From contig NZ_SNUQ01000001.1 of NCBI RefSeq assembly GCF_012027555.1, forward strand, positions 1 to 64,000: a DNA stretch of 64,000 bases, written 5' to 3'. The DNA comes from Thermococcus sp. CX2 (GTDB lineage: Archaea > Methanobacteriota_B > Thermococci > Thermococcales > Thermococcaceae). Under the pieces are notes generated by a model. It saw only the letters and a program-made list of their open reading frames with translations, was not told where the DNA came from and searched no databases. Both the position numbers and the translations under genes were made by a program. Shown in pieces: positions 54,796 to 64,000 of the stretch (the stretch's first letter is position 1; each line of letters starts with the position of its first letter).

Positions 54796-56039
54796 CGACG
54801 ACAGAAGAGCTCGTCGCACAGGTGAACAAGATACTGGACGACATCGGGATAGACATGGACGGGTTATTCGAGACTTTCGACGTCCCGTCCATTTCTTACC
54901 GTTTGAAGGAGAACCTGTCTCTCCTCCAGGAGCTTGAGGAGGATTTATCGAGGCGCGTCGGCGAGGTTGCCCCATCGGTAGGGGGCTTCGACAAGAAGAG
55001 CAAGGATCCTCACATCCAGTGGATATACAAGAAGAAGCGCAACCGTGTTTTAGCCCTTGAAAGGATCCGCTCGGCCATTACCGCCCACAAGATGGCCCTC
55101 GCTTTGATAGCGGCCAACTATACTTTTACCCTTGGAAAGAGGGAGCTCTCAATCAGGGAGCTCAAGAGGGAGGATATTCCAAAGGTTAAGGCCATCCAAA
55201 AGCCCGTCCAGCTCGGGCGCGTTGAGGTGCTTCCTTATTTGGCGTATTCCGGTGACGTACTCCGCCTTCTGGCAAGGGAGAGCATCGAGGTCAGGGAGAC
55301 CTTCAAATTCATAAAGGCCAAGCTCCGCGAGAAGGGGACAGTGAGAACGCGCGGACTGCGCATAGAGGTGGAATACTGGGAGAACAACAGGCTCAAGAAG
55401 GCCCGTATAGACCTTCCGGCCGATGCGGACATCGAGAGCGAGCTCCGCCAGCGCTACGGGAAGCGCTTCCGCTGGCGCGTGCTGAGCTTCGTCAAGACAA
55501 AGGGCGTCCTTATAAACAACCACTACACAGTGGATAACCTCGCGCTGGCCTACTCTATCCTCGATCCAAAGAAGGGCGCCGAGCTGCTCGGTCTGGACTT
55601 GTTCCGCTACTACTTCCTCACCTCTGAGAACGAGAGGGAAGGGCTGGGCCTCTATCCGGACATAAAGCTCTGCATCGACTGCCACTACTCGATCTTCGAT
55701 CTTCCCTTCAGGGATGAGCCCGGCTTTAAGACGGGCCACGGTAGTATACTCATCATAAGGAAGTGTGAGATGGAGAGGGCCCTAGTTGGTAGGAGGAAGG
55801 ACATAACCAACATCCCCAACTACCTTCTTGGAGGAGTCCTGCTCTACGGAATGAGCGGCTACAGCGAAGAGAAAGTTGCCGAGTTGCTGGACATCCCAAA
55901 GGACGAGCTCGTCGAGGCCATAAAGAAGTTCGTGATATCCGGCCTGCACAAGACGCTCTTTGCAGACACCAAGAAGTTCGAAAAGTTTATGCCAAAGAGC
56001 GACAGGGCGAAGCAGTTCTTAGCCCTCCTCCAGGGGTGA
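54792..56039 (+). CDS. DUF530 protein, downstream of topoisomerase VI
   Basis: A 415-residue archaeal protein of unknown function (DUF530). The N-terminal half is helical; the middle has [21 protein letters not shown] and the C-terminal half has [14 protein letters not shown] (Cys-Ile-Asp-Cys) and a helix-turn-helix-like stretch [31 protein letters not shown]. It overlaps top6A by 4 nt. Its place in this operon suggests a role in DNA topology or rRNA maturation, as inference only. Confidence 0.85.
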   Translation: MTTTEELVAQVNKILDDIGIDMDGLFETFDVPSISYRLKENLSLLQELEEDLSRRVGEVAPSVGGFDKKSKDPHIQWIYKKKRNRVLALERIRSAITAHKMALALIAANYTFTLGKRELSIRELKREDIPKVKAIQKPVQLGRVEVLPYLAYSGDVLRLLARESIEVRETFKFIKAKLREKGTVRTRGLRIEVEYWENNRLKKARIDLPADADIESELRQRYGKRFRWRVLSFVKTKGVLINNHYTVDNLALAYSILDPKKGAELLGLDLFRYYFLTSENEREGLGLYPDIKLCIDCHYSIFDLPFRDEPGFKTGHGSILIIRKCEMERALVGRRKDITNIPNYLLGGVLLYGMSGYSEEKVAELLDIPKDELVEAIKKFVISGLHKTLFADTKKFEKFMPKSDRAKQFLALLQG

Positions 56040-56043
56040 TGGT

Positions 56044-56454
56044 GTGAGGGTGGAGATAAAGGCCAGGAACAACGCCGAACTCATAAGGAAGCTCAACGAG
56101 AGCCTGAACGAGGAAGTTACGGAAGTCTACATCAACCTCCGCCCGACAAAGGAGATACTCGTGAGGATCCTTGAAAGGGCCCCCAACGTGAGGAAGATTT
56201 CCTGCCCGCCGAGCCTCTATCCTAAGGTCTCGAAGAAAGCGATAAACGCCCTCGCGCAGATGGGCATAGAGCTCGTTCCCGAGGGCTATCCCCGTGGAAG
56301 GCCGCGGAAGTACGATGAGCGGACTATCCGTGAGGTTTACAACCTTATACGGAAGGGCATAACCCCCAAGGAGATAAGCTCCCGCATGGGAATTCCGCTC
56401 AGGACGGTTTACTACATGATCGAGCAGATGGGTGCTCGGCAATGGAGAGAATGA
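56044..56454 (+). CDS. DUF1699 protein with C-terminal HTH
   Basis: A 136-residue protein. The N-terminal DUF1699-type half (EIKARNNAELIRKLNESLN...LRPTKEILVRILERAPNVRKISCPPSLY) is followed by a resolvase-like helix-turn-helix (GRPRKYDERTIREVYNLIRKGITPKEISSRMGIPLRTVYYMI). GTG start after GGGTGATG, 5 nt beyond DUF530. A DNA-binding role is suggested by the HTH. Confidence 0.85.
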   Translation: MRVEIKARNNAELIRKLNESLNEEVTEVYINLRPTKEILVRILERAPNVRKISCPPSLYPKVSKKAINALAQMGIELVPEGYPRGRPRKYDERTIREVYNLIRKGITPKEISSRMGIPLRTVYYMIEQMGARQWRE

Positions 56455-57212
56455 AGGCCCTCTACGGGGCCCTGTTTTCCTTCCTCCTGCTGCTCTTCAC
56501 CCTTCTCGGGAGCACTGCTGTGCACGGCGGCGTTACAGTCTTCAACATCGAGTGGTTCTTTTTCTTTGTGAACCTGACGCTCCTCGCGATGGCTGGCTAC
56601 GTAGTCAAAATAATGCTCTCAGAAGGCCTCGACAGGGGGGAGCGGAAGAGGAAGAAGGGAAACGTCCTGGCGACGATAATAACGATACTTGCCTTTTTCG
56701 TGGCGATAAAGCTCCTCCTGGATAAGAGGACGGAGAAGCTCTTTGAGGGCCCCGGCGCGGTGAAGACCATTGAAGGCGCCTGGGACTACATAACTTCTGG
56801 AGGCGTTCAGGTTGTCCTGAGGGAGCTTCCCACGGTCTTCTATCTCCTTCCCTTCATTGTCTTCCTTCTCATAGCCGGCACAGCTCTGCGGAGAAGGAAG
56901 AGGAAAGTGGAGTTCGAGGTGCGTTTTAACCCTGAGATGCGCTACGAGGCCCTCGAAGGGACACCGGCCGAGAGGGTCATCAAGATGTACAAGAACGTCG
57001 TCGCTGGCCTTGTCATGAAAGGCTATCCCTACCGCAAAAGCTGGACCCACTGGGAGCACGAGGAGATGCTCAGGGAGATTTTCCCAGATTTGGATGACCT
57101 CGACGTCCTAACGCGGATTTTTGAGAAGGCAAAATACGCCGGGCGGCTTAGCGATGAGGACGTTGAAGCGGCGCGGGAGAGCTACGAGAGGCTGATGGAC
57201 TTTCTTAGGTAG
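56442..57212 (+). CDS. Membrane protein with DUF4129-like C-terminus
   Basis: A 256-residue protein with three or four membrane helices (LFSFLLLLFTLLGS, FFFFVNLTLLAMAGYVV, LATIITILAFFVAIKLLL, VFYLLPFIVFLLIAG). A cytoplasmic C-terminal domain follows (ALEGTPAERVIKMYKNVVAGLVMKGYPYRKSWTHWEHEEML...LTRIFEKAKYAGRLSDEDVEAARESYERL), resembling DUF4129. It overlaps the DUF1699 gene by 13 nt. Function unknown. Confidence 0.75.
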   Translation: MERMKALYGALFSFLLLLFTLLGSTAVHGGVTVFNIEWFFFFVNLTLLAMAGYVVKIMLSEGLDRGERKRKKGNVLATIITILAFFVAIKLLLDKRTEKLFEGPGAVKTIEGAWDYITSGGVQVVLRELPTVFYLLPFIVFLLIAGTALRRRKRKVEFEVRFNPEMRYEALEGTPAERVIKMYKNVVAGLVMKGYPYRKSWTHWEHEEMLREIFPDLDDLDVLTRIFEKAKYAGRLSDEDVEAARESYERLMDFLR

Positions 57213-57254
57213 GTTTAAAAGGCCCGCGGATTAGAGGCCCCCAAGGTGATGCTC

Positions 57255-58061
57255 ATGCAGATATTCGAGACCCAGGAGGAAGTCCCTGAGATTAGGGAAA
57301 GGCTCCACCGCGTTGGTATAACGAACCTGCGCACCGTGGCAAAGATAAACTGGAAGGGGAAGGTCTACACCTTTCTCCCGCTCTTCGAGATCACCATAGA
57401 CGTTCCTGAAGAGAAGAAGGGCATACACATGAGCAGGCTCGTGGAGAGCATAACGGAGGCCATGAGCGAGGCCGTCGAGGAGGAGATCCAGGAGGCCCAC
57501 AGCTCGCTGGAGGAGCTCGGAAGGGCCGTCATCCACAGGCTGGAGGGCAAGCATCCGCATAAGAGGGCGGAAGTCTGGATAAAGACCCATCTGATAATCC
57601 CACGCGAGACGCCGGCAAGCAAAAAGACCACCTACGAGCCCTACGACGTTGAGGTCGGCGTCATCAAGAACGAGGACGGGAGCTTTGAGAAGATCCTCCG
57701 TGTAAAGGTCATCGGAAACACCGCCTGTCCGCACGCGATGGCCAACAACAACGGCAGGACCCACATCCAGCGCGCGGTCGGCGAGCTGGAAGTCAGGACT
57801 GCCTTCGACGATGAGATTGCCCTCGAGGACATGATTGACGTGGTTGAGAGTTCCTTCAGCCATCCGACCTACACACTGCTCAAGACGGTGGATGAGAACG
57901 CCGTCGTTCAGGGCATGTACAGGAACCCGAAGTTCGTGGAGGATGTTGCGAGAGAAATCTTCGCCAAGGCCAAGGAGCGCTTTAAGGGCAGGATTCACGT
58001 GAGGGTCATAAGCAACGAGAGCATCCACAAGCACGACGTGATTGCCGAAACGTGGAGCTGA
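57255..58061 (+). CDS. mptA: GTP cyclohydrolase MptA (FolE2 type)
   Basis: A 268-residue enzyme of the MptA/FolE2 family that makes the 7,8-dihydroneopterin 2',3'-cyclic phosphate used for tetrahydromethanopterin-type pterins. [30 protein letters not shown] and [23 protein letters not shown] (metal-binding Cys/His) are visible. ATG at 57255 follows AAGGTGATG. Upstream gene ends 42 nt before. Confidence 0.93.
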   Translation: MQIFETQEEVPEIRERLHRVGITNLRTVAKINWKGKVYTFLPLFEITIDVPEEKKGIHMSRLVESITEAMSEAVEEEIQEAHSSLEELGRAVIHRLEGKHPHKRAEVWIKTHLIIPRETPASKKTTYEPYDVEVGVIKNEDGSFEKILRVKVIGNTACPHAMANNNGRTHIQRAVGELEVRTAFDDEIALEDMIDVVESSFSHPTYTLLKTVDENAVVQGMYRNPKFVEDVAREIFAKAKERFKGRIHVRVISNESIHKHDVIAETWS

Positions 58062-58132
58062 AGCTTTTCTTTTTTCCTTCCGAAACACTTAAGTATTTTG
58101 AGAGATTCCGCTCGGGCTTCCGAGAGGCGTTG

Positions 58133-58147
58133 GGAAAGATTTATAAC
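58133..58147 (+). promoter_or_regulatory. Promoter of EF-2
   Basis: GAAAGATTTATAACC is a near-consensus BRE plus box A about 55-65 nt upstream of the EF-2 start. A GTGGTGAACAAG leader and GAAGGTGGTGT ribosome binding site follow. Confidence 0.7.
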
Positions 58148-58200
58148 CGCACCTTTTAAGTGAGTGGTGAACAAGCTCATCAGGTTAGAAGGTGGTGTAA

Positions 58201-60399
58201 ATGGGAAGAAGGGAAGAGATGATTGCGAAGATTAAGGAGCTCATGACCCAGCCCGAGAGGATTAGGAACATGGGTATTGCCGCTCACATTGACCACGGTA
58301 AGACCACGCTGAGCGACAACCTGCTCGCTGGAGCAGGTATGATTAGCGAGGAGCTTGCCGGAAAGCAGCTCGTCCTTGACTTCGACGAGCAGGAGCAGGC
58401 GAGAGGAATTACCATCAACGCGGCCAACGTCTCGATGGTCCACACCTATGAGGGCCAGGAGTACCTCATCAACCTCATCGACACCCCAGGTCACGTTGAC
58501 TTCGGTGGTGACGTTACCAGGGCCATGCGTGCCATCGACGGTGCGATCATAGTTGTCGACGCCGTCGAGGGTGTCATGCCCCAGACCGAGACCGTCCTCA
58601 GGCAGGCCCTCAGGGAGTACGTCAAGCCAGTCCTCTTCATCAACAAGGTCGACAGGCTCATCAAGGAGCTCAAGCTCGGTCCGAACGAGATCCTCCAGAG
58701 GTTCGCCAAGATCATCACCGACGTCAACAGGCTCATCAAGAAGTACGCTCCGGACGAGTTCAAGAGCCAGTGGATGGTCAAGGTCGAGGACGGTAGTGTC
58801 GCCTTCGGTAGCGCCTACTACAACTGGGCCCTCAGCGTTCCCTACATGAAGAAGACTGGCGTTTCCTTCAAGGACATCGTCGAGCTCACCAACGCCGGCG
58901 ACCTTAAGACCCTCAGGCAGAAGGCCCCGCTCCACGTCGTGGTTCTCGATATGGTCGTCCGCCACCTCCCGAACCCGCTCGAGGCCCAGAAGTACAGGAT
59001 CCCGCACCTCTGGAGGGGCGACGTCAACAGCGATGTCGGCCAGGCCATGCTCAAGTGTGACCCGAAGGGCAAGATGGTCATGGTCGTTACCAAGATCATC
59101 CTCGACAAGCACGCGGGTGAGGTCGCCACCGGCCGTGTCTGGAGCGGTACCGTGAAGACCGGCCAGGAGGTCTACCTCATCAGCGCCAAGAGGAAGGCCA
59201 GGATCCAGCAGGTCGGTATCTACATGGGTCCTGAGAGGGTCAACATGGAGGCCGTTCCGGCCGGTAACATCGTCGCCGTCACCGGACTGCGCGACGCCAT
59301 GGCCGGTGAGACCGTCGCCCAGGAGCAGATCGAGCCGTTCGAGGCGCTCCACTACACCAGCGAGCCGGTCGTTACCGTGGCTATAGAGGCCAAGAACGTC
59401 AAGGACCTTCCGAAGCTCATCGAGGCGCTCAGGCAGCTCGCCAAGGAGGACCCAACTCTGCACGTCAAGATCGACGAGGAGACCGGCCAGCACCTCCTCA
59501 GCGGTATGGGTGAGCTCCACCTCGAGGTCAAGCTCGTCAAGCTCAAGGAGGACTGGAAGCTCGACGTTGAGGTCAGCCCGCCGATCGTCGTCTACCGCGA
59601 GAGCGTCACCAAGGTCAGCCCGATAGTCGAAGGAAAGTCCCCGAACAAGCACAACAGGTTCTACATCACCGTCGAGCCGATGCCGGACGAGATCTACCAG
59701 GCCATCCGTGAGGGCATCATCCCAGAGGGCAGGCCCAAGAACCCGAAGGAGGTCGCCAAGAAGCTCGCAGAGCTCGGTATGGACTACGAGATCGCCAAGG
59801 GTATCGTCGACATCTACAACGGCAACATGTTCTTCGACAACACCAAGGGTATCCAGTACCTCAACGAGGTCATGGACCTCCTCGTCGACGGATTCCACCA
59901 GGCCATGGACGAGGGACCGCTCGCTAAGGAGCCGGTCATGAAGGTCATCGTCAGGCTCCACGACGCCAAGATCCACGAGGACAACGTCCACCGCGGTCCA
60001 GCCCAGATCTACCCGGCCATCAGGACTGCAATCCACTGCGCCATGATGAAGGCCCAGCCGGTCCTCTACGAGCCGTACCAGAAGGTCATCATCAACGTCC
60101 CGTACGAGTACATGGGTGCCGTCAGCAGGGAAATCAACCAGAGGCGCGGCCAGCTCATCGACATGAGGCAGGAGGGCGAGGTCATGATCATCATCTCCGA
60201 GGCTCCGGTCGCCGAGATGTTCGGATTCGCCGGAGCCATCCGTGGCGCCACCAGCGGAAGGGCCCTCTGGAGCACCGAGCACGCCGGCTTCAAGCGCGTC
60301 CCGAACGAGCTGGCACTCAACATCATCAGGCAGATCAGGCAGAGGAAGGGTCTCGACCCGAACCCGCCGAAGGAGCAGGACGTCTGCCCGCAGCAGTGA
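58201..60399 (+). CDS. fusA: Translation elongation factor aEF2
   Basis: A 732-residue GTPase that translocates the ribosome. G1 is [10 protein letters not shown]3 DTPGHVD and G4 NKVD. Domain IV has the diphthamide region [11 protein letters not shown] with its modifiable His. Codon use is strongly biased to C-ending codons, as expected of a highly expressed gene. It ends 345 nt before EF-1alpha. Confidence 0.98.
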   Translation: MGRREEMIAKIKELMTQPERIRNMGIAAHIDHGKTTLSDNLLAGAGMISEELAGKQLVLDFDEQEQARGITINAANVSMVHTYEGQEYLINLIDTPGHVDFGGDVTRAMRAIDGAIIVVDAVEGVMPQTETVLRQALREYVKPVLFINKVDRLIKELKLGPNEILQRFAKIITDVNRLIKKYAPDEFKSQWMVKVEDGSVAFGSAYYNWALSVPYMKKTGVSFKDIVELTNAGDLKTLRQKAPLHVVVLDMVVRHLPNPLEAQKYRIPHLWRGDVNSDVGQAMLKCDPKGKMVMVVTKIILDKHAGEVATGRVWSGTVKTGQEVYLISAKRKARIQQVGIYMGPERVNMEAVPAGNIVAVTGLRDAMAGETVAQEQIEPFEALHYTSEPVVTVAIEAKNVKDLPKLIEALRQLAKEDPTLHVKIDEETGQHLLSGMGELHLEVKLVKLKEDWKLDVEVSPPIVVYRESVTKVSPIVEGKSPNKHNRFYITVEPMPDEIYQAIREGIIPEGRPKNPKEVAKKLAELGMDYEIAKGIVDIYNGNMFFDNTKGIQYLNEVMDLLVDGFHQAMDEGPLAKEPVMKVIVRLHDAKIHEDNVHRGPAQIYPAIRTAIHCAMMKAQPVLYEPYQKVIINVPYEYMGAVSREINQRRGQLIDMRQEGEVMIIISEAPVAEMFGFAGAIRGATSGRALWSTEHAGFKRVPNELALNIIRQIRQRKGLDPNPPKEQDVCPQQ

Positions 60400-60744
60400 G
60401 GGCTTTCTGCCCTCTGAACTTTTCTATTCTCTTTCATGAAATGTCTCGAATAGTAAGGGGCCCTAATAAGCTCCCATGCCATATCCATACCTCGGCCGAT
60501 ATATTATCACGGTAATAATTACTGCGAGAATAGTTCTCAGAATCCATCCGTCCTCAATTTTGACAAATCCCTGCCCAACGGCGATTAGTTAAGTTTTTAA
60601 ACTCATCCCTCAAGTTCACCTCGGAACTCATGAGGTTCCCTCGAGAAAAAGGCGGGTTTCCCGCCCGAGGGAGCCGAAGTTCGAAAGATTTAAAAAGCCA
60701 TCCTAGTCAAACGAGACTAGACCAAAATTCGGAGGTGTTTGAAA
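60400..60744. other. Intergenic region with structured element upstream of EF-1alpha
   Basis: The 345 nt contain the EF-1alpha promoter (60682-60697). Upstream lies a structured stretch: GGCGGG-TTT-CCCGCC (60651-60665) is nested in TCCCTCG/CGAGGGA (60637-60643 and 60666-60672). A mutually exclusive hairpin GGAAC/GTTCC lies at 60623-60639. A palindromic TATA (AAGTTTTTAAACTC, about 60591-60604) precedes both. A minus-strand open frame 60588-60463 encodes a hydrophobic segment ending RPRYGYGMGAY but has no early start codon. Confidence 0.4.
60682..60697 (+). promoter_or_regulatory. Promoter of EF-1alpha
   Basis: CGAAAGATTTAAAAAG is a strong Thermococcales BRE plus box A about 50-60 nt upstream of the ATG. 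The ribosome binding site GGAGGTGTTTG follows. Confidence 0.75.
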
Positions 60745-62031
60745 ATGGCAAAGGAGAAGCCACACGTTAACATAGTCTTTATCGGCCACGTCGACCACGG
60801 AAAGAGCACCACCATCGGAAGGCTGCTCTTCGACACCGCCAACATCCCGGAGAACATCATCAAGAAGTTCGAGGAGATGGGTGAGAAGGGTAAGTCCTTC
60901 AAGTTCGCTTGGGTCATGGACAGGCTCAAGGAGGAGAGGGAGAGGGGTATCACCATCGACGTTGCCCACACCAAGTTCGAGACCCCGCACAGGTACATCA
61001 CCATCATTGACGCTCCGGGTCACAGGGACTTCGTTAAGAACATGATCACCGGTGCCAGCCAGGCCGACGCTGCCGTTCTCGTCGTTGCCGCCACCGACGG
61101 TGTTATGCCGCAGACCAAGGAGCACGCCTTCCTTGCTAGGACCCTTGGTATCGGCCACCTCATCGTCGCCATCAACAAGATGGACATGGTCAACTACGAC
61201 GAGAAGAAGTTCCAGCAGGTCGCCGAGCAGGTCAAGAAGCTCCTCATGATGCTCGGTTACAAGGACTTCCCGATCATCCCGATCAGCGCTTGGGAGGGCG
61301 ACAACGTCGTCAAGAAGAGCGACAAGATGCCCTGGTACAAGGGCCCAACCCTCATCGAGGCCCTCGACCAGATCCCAGAGCCGCCGAAGCCGACTGACAA
61401 GCCGCTCCGCATCCCGATCCAGGACGTCTACTCCATTAAGGGTGTCGGTACCGTCCCGGTCGGCCGTGTCGAGACCGGTGTCCTCCGCGTCGGTGACGTC
61501 GTCATCTTCGAGCCGGCCAGCACCATCTTCCACAAGCCGATCCAGGGTGAGGTCAAGAGCATCGAGATGCACCACGAGCCACTCCAGGAGGCCCTTCCGG
61601 GTGACAACATCGGATTCAACGTTAGGGGTGTCGGTAAGAACGACATAAAGCGCGGTGACGTCGCTGGCCACACCAACAACCCGCCGACCGTCGTCAGGCC
61701 GAAGGACACCTTCAAGGCCCAGATCATCGTCCTCAACCACCCGACCGCCATCACCGTCGGTTACACCCCAGTCCTCCACGCCCACACCCTCCAGGTCGCC
61801 GTCAGGTTCGAGCAGATCCTCGCCAAGCTCGACCCGAGGACCGGTAACATCGTCGAGGAGAACCCACAGTTCATCAAGACCGGTGACTCCGCCATCGTCA
61901 TCCTCAGGCCGACCAAGCCAATGGTCATCGAGCCGGTCAAGGAGATCCCGCAGATGGGCAGGTTCGCCATCCGTGATATGGGCCAGACCGTCGCTGCGGG
62001 TATGGTTATCTCCGTCCAGAAGGGCGAGTGA
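60745..62031 (+). CDS. tuf: Translation elongation factor aEF1A
   Basis: A 428-residue GTPase that delivers aminoacyl-tRNA to the ribosome. G1 is [11 protein letters not shown]3 DAPGHRDF, G4 NKMD. Domain II and III segments follow with [10 protein letters not shown] and [13 protein letters not shown] at 60745 follows GGAGGTG; the frame start at 60739 is earlier but not used. Codon bias resembles EF-2. S10 follows. Confidence 0.98.
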   Translation: MAKEKPHVNIVFIGHVDHGKSTTIGRLLFDTANIPENIIKKFEEMGEKGKSFKFAWVMDRLKEERERGITIDVAHTKFETPHRYITIIDAPGHRDFVKNMITGASQADAAVLVVAATDGVMPQTKEHAFLARTLGIGHLIVAINKMDMVNYDEKKFQQVAEQVKKLLMMLGYKDFPIIPISAWEGDNVVKKSDKMPWYKGPTLIEALDQIPEPPKPTDKPLRIPIQDVYSIKGVGTVPVGRVETGVLRVGDVVIFEPASTIFHKPIQGEVKSIEMHHEPLQEALPGDNIGFNVRGVGKNDIKRGDVAGHTNNPPTVVRPKDTFKAQIIVLNHPTAITVGYTPVLHAHTLQVAVRFEQILAKLDPRTGNIVEENPQFIKTGDSAIVILRPTKPMVIEPVKEIPQMGRFAIRDMGQTVAAGMVISVQKGE

Positions 62032-62083
62032 AGCCCTTCCCTAATCTTTCCTTTACTTCCCTGGACTCATAGGAGGGACGGAA

Positions 62084-62392
62084 ATGCAGAAGGCAAGGAT
62101 TAAGCTCGCAAGCACCAACATTAAGGCCCTCAACGAGGTCACCGACCAGATAAAGCAGATAGCCGAGAGGACCGGCGTTAGGATGAGCGGTCCGATCCCG
62201 CTCCCGACCAAGAGGATCAGGATCACCACCAGGAAGAGCCCGGACGGAGAGGGCACGGCAACCTTTGACAGATTCGAGCTCCGCGTTCACAAGAGGCTCG
62301 TTGACATTGAGGCCGACGAAAGGGCCATGAGGCAGATCATGAGGATTCGCGTCCCTGAGGACGTCACCATCGAGATCGAGCTCATCTCATGA
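62084..62392 (+). CDS. rps10: Ribosomal protein S10
   Basis: A 102-residue small-subunit protein ([19 protein letters not shown]..., [24 protein letters not shown] as [18 protein letters not shown]). ATG after AGGAGGG. The EF-1alpha - S10 - tRNA-Ser order is common in Thermococcales. Confidence 0.97.
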   Translation: MQKARIKLASTNIKALNEVTDQIKQIAERTGVRMSGPIPLPTKRIRITTRKSPDGEGTATFDRFELRVHKRLVDIEADERAMRQIMRIRVPEDVTIEIELIS

Positions 62393-62410
62393 TTCTCCCC
62401 CTTTTTACGC

Positions 62411-62498
62411 GCCGGGGTAGCCTAGCCTGGGAAGGCGCGGGCCTGGAGAGTCCGTGGGCGTCGAGCCCGCCAGGGTTCAAATCCCTGCCCCGGCGCCA
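62411..62498 (+). tRNA. tRNA-Ser (anticodon GGA)
   Basis: A class II tRNA of 88 nt with encoded CCA. Acceptor stem GCCGGGG/CCCCGGC with discriminator G; D arm GCC...GGC; anticodon stem CGGGC/GTCCG with loop CTGGAGA, giving GGA; long variable arm GGGC/GCCC; T arm CAGGG-TTCAAAT-CCCTG. The GGA anticodon reads TCC/TCT codons. Confidence 0.97.
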
Positions 62499-62512
62499 AT
62501 CAACCCTTCTAA

Positions 62513-62536
62513 CAAACTTCGCGCAGGCGAAGTTTG
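62513..62536. terminator. Perfect 10-bp hairpin after tRNA-Ser
   Basis: CAAACTTCGC (62513-62522) pairs exactly with GCGAAGTTTG (62527-62536) around a four-base loop GCAG. It starts 14 nt after the CCA of tRNA-Ser. It may be a processing or termination signal, or a short repeated palindrome. Confidence 0.5.
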
Positions 62537-62672
62537 ATCAAGGCTGGCATGTCCTTCTATACTTGCAAGATTTCCGAAGAGGTTTTGTCGTTCAATTAGT
62601 GGTCTTGCAGAGTTTCATTCTCACAGAAAAGTTTGAACTCAATGAAGGGCATTGTCAAAGAAACAAGAAATC

Positions 62673-62903
62673 TCAGCCCCCGCTCAAAACCGGCATCACC
62701 TTAATCTCATCGCCGTCGGTGACCTCGGCGTCGCCCCTCGCGGGCTGGCCGTTGATGAAGATGATCTTCTCCTGGAACTCGTCGTACCTCGGAATTACCT
62801 CCCTCAGAATCTCGTCCACAGTTTTCTTGTCCTTTATCCTCACGTTGAGCTCCCTCGCCTTCGCGAGGTGGGCGAAAGCTCCCATTAGCCTGATCCTGAC
62901 CAT
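62673..62903 (-). CDS. MoaD/ThiS-like sulfur carrier after the tungsten oxidoreductase
   Basis: A 76-residue beta-grasp protein (MVRIRLMGAFAHLAKARELNV...) ending VLSGG, the Gly-Gly tail used for thiocarboxylation. It lies 62 nt after the FOR gene on the same strand, with ribosome binding site GGTGGTAAG. The position suggests it supplies sulfur for the tungstopterin dithiolene; this is an inference. Confidence 0.88.
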   Translation of the reverse strand: MVRIRLMGAFAHLAKARELNVRIKDKKTVDEILREVIPRYDEFQEKIIFINGQPARGDAEVTDGDEIKVMPVLSGG

Positions 62904-62965
62904 TCTTACCACCGTACAAACTTGACTCCGAGGGCTAAGGTTTGTTGGAGAAGAAAAAGGGAAAA

Positions 62966-64000
62966 TCACTCGAGCTTCGTAACCTTCTCGAGCTCCGGAA
63001 TGACTTCCTCGAGACCAAGCTCCTTGAGGGTCTCCTTCTTCGGGATTCCGCGCTCGTCCCATCCCCTGAGCCTGTAGTACTCGCTGAGAAGCTTGTCGTA
63101 CTGCTTCTCGTCGAGGTGCATGCCCTTGTACGGGCCGCTCTTGAGGCCCTCGGTGAACCACCTCTTCGGCGGGTAGTCCATCTTCCTGTCCCACTTGCCG
63201 TTGAACTCTCTGACCCAAAAGGCCCTGATGAGTGCGTAGACCCTGTCGGCGGCCTTGTAGAGGTCGTCCCATGTGTATTTTACGCCGGTGATGGCCTCGA
63301 GGAGCTTCGGATAGTAGTCGAGGCTCAGGCCGACCTCGACCCATGGAAGCCTGCAGGCTGTGAGCATCTCGAAGAGGCCTCCCCTGAGGCGCTGGAGCTC
63401 GATAACTTTAGCGGCCTTCTCCGGGTCGTAGGTGATCTTGTACTCGACCTTCTTGGCCTGCTCGCCCTCGATTGGAGCGGTGCCAATCTCCCAGGCAATG
63501 ACCCATGCCTCCTTGTGGTGGGCACCGATTGAGCTGGTACCGAAGGCGAGCGCCATGGCCGGGTAGATGAAGCAGTTGTAACCGCTCGTCTCAAGGCCCT
63601 TGACGTGCATGGCGAAGCTGTCATCGCCGAGCTTCTGGCTCATTCTCATGACACCCTCGGCGGCGAAGTTGCCGAGCTCTCCCCTCCTAAATGCGATGTC
63701 CTCAACGAGCTGCTTGGCGCCCTTGAAGTCCCCGAAGGTCGGGCCTTCCTTGAGGAGTCCCTTCTCAACGGCCTCCATCACGAACGATATTGACACACCG
63801 AGTGAGATGGTGTCGAGGCCGTACATGTCGGCGAGCCTGTTGAGGACCGAAACCTCGTTGAGCTTGCCAAGGCCGAGGTTTGAGCCGAGCAGGGCAACGT
63901 TCTCGTAGTCAAGCTCGCTCTCCTGGGCTTCGGCGTCGAGGACGACGTTTCCACAGGGCATGTTACAGTACGGACAACCGCGCTGCTTGACCTTCATGCC
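62966..64000 (-). CDS. for: Formaldehyde:ferredoxin oxidoreductase (tungsten), partial
   Basis: The C-terminal 344 residues of an AOR-family tungsten enzyme that oxidises short aldehydes and reduces ferredoxin. The cluster ligands are GCPYCNMPC (Cx2Cx3C) with the distant Cys in [27 protein letters not shown] and [14 protein letters not shown] are close to the Pyrococcus furiosus FOR as I remember it. The N-terminal ~275 residues lie beyond the window. MoaD-like gene follows. Confidence 0.93.
   Translation of the reverse strand, partial: GMKVKQRGCPYCNMPCGNVVLDAEAQESELDYENVALLGSNLGLGKLNEVSVLNRLADMYGLDTISLGVSISFVMEAVEKGLLKEGPTFGDFKGAKQLVEDIAFRRGELGNFAAEGVMRMSQKLGDDSFAMHVKGLETSGYNCFIYPAMALAFGTSSIGAHHKEAWVIAWEIGTAPIEGEQAKKVEYKITYDPEKAAKVIELQRLRGGLFEMLTACRLPWVEVGLSLDYYPKLLEAITGVKYTWDDLYKAADRVYALIRAFWVREFNGKWDRKMDYPPKRWFTEGLKSGPYKGMHLDEKQYDKLLSEYYRLRGWDERGIPKKETLKELGLEEVIPELEKVTKLE

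Noticed and set aside
58180-60282. A 700-residue open frame opposite EF-2 and similar long antisense frames opposite EF-1alpha
   Set aside because: They are shadows caused by the strong codon bias of the elongation factor genes, with no ribosome binding site.
60463-60588. Minus-strand open frame with a hydrophobic segment ending RPRYGYGMGAY
   Set aside because: No ATG, GTG or TTG occurs early and no ribosome binding site is present. It may be a remnant but is not called as a gene.

Overview
The window is chromosomal DNA from a hyperthermophilic archaeon of the order Thermococcales, most likely Thermococcus. This is supported by the gene content: Gins51 next to PCNA, TFS, AglB, a protein matching the PCNA inhibitor TIP, topoisomerase VI, TrmY, archaemetzincin and a tungsten formaldehyde:ferredoxin oxidoreductase. 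It also fits the TTTATA/TTTAAA box-A promoters with purine-rich BREs, the GGTG-type ribosome binding sites and the Thermococcales-type CRISPR repeat. Genes are packed in short operons on both strands with many 1-20 nt overlaps.

Layout. 1-3.1 kb: Lrp/CopR-like regulator (cut by the window edge), copper ATPase CopA and a thioredoxin-like protein. 3.4-6.5 kb: a methyltransferase and an ABC exporter. 6.6-10.3 kb: ferritin-like protein, 1-Cys-type peroxiredoxin and an orphan molybdopterin oxidoreductase. 10.3-12.1 kb: replication/transcription operon TFS - small ORF - PCNA - Gins51. 12.2-20 kb: two tandem Ig-like secreted proteins, GlyA, Sir2, DUF3783, HAD, ASCH, PAP2, COG2426 and MFS proteins. 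20-25.2 kb: TldD/PmbA protease pair, MazG-like, an Asp/Glu racemase homologue and CoaBC. 25.3-26.0 kb: a frameshifted DUF835 gene.

26.1-29.3 kb is the most interesting part. A six-gene operon (alpha-toroid/prenyltransferase-repeat protein, DUF6062, two coiled-coil proteins, CrcB/Fluc fluoride channel, DUF190) is preceded by an RNA that matches the fluoride (crcB) riboswitch motif. The RNA begins about 25 nt downstream of a TATA box. The sequence therefore suggests that four uncharacterised genes belong to a fluoride-responsive system.

29.3-34 kb: archaemetzincin, radical SAM, small proteins, Bcp and pyruvate kinase. 34.0-35.9 kb: a CRISPR array with 27 intact repeats and a leader on its right side, but no adjacent cas genes. 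36.4-47.6 kb: TrmY, a DUF2258/ThermoDBP-like protein, Adk, MoaD-like, MTH1187-like, a ParB-like protein, AglB, GlmS, TIP, a methyltransferase and a GT39-like membrane protein. 47.6-49.9 kb: RNase HII and a zinc/manganese-type ABC transporter lacking a binding protein. 50-58 kb: a long operon eIF1A - Rio1 - KH protein - Top6B - Top6A - DUF530 - DUF1699 - membrane protein - MptA. 58.2-62.5 kb: EF-2, EF-1alpha, S10 and tRNA-Ser(GGA). 62.7-64 kb: a MoaD-like protein and formaldehyde:ferredoxin oxidoreductase (cut by the window edge).

Functions are assigned by reading motifs and by memory of the families; no database search was run. Start codons were chosen by the position of the purine-rich ribosome binding site, so many are shorter than the longest open frame.
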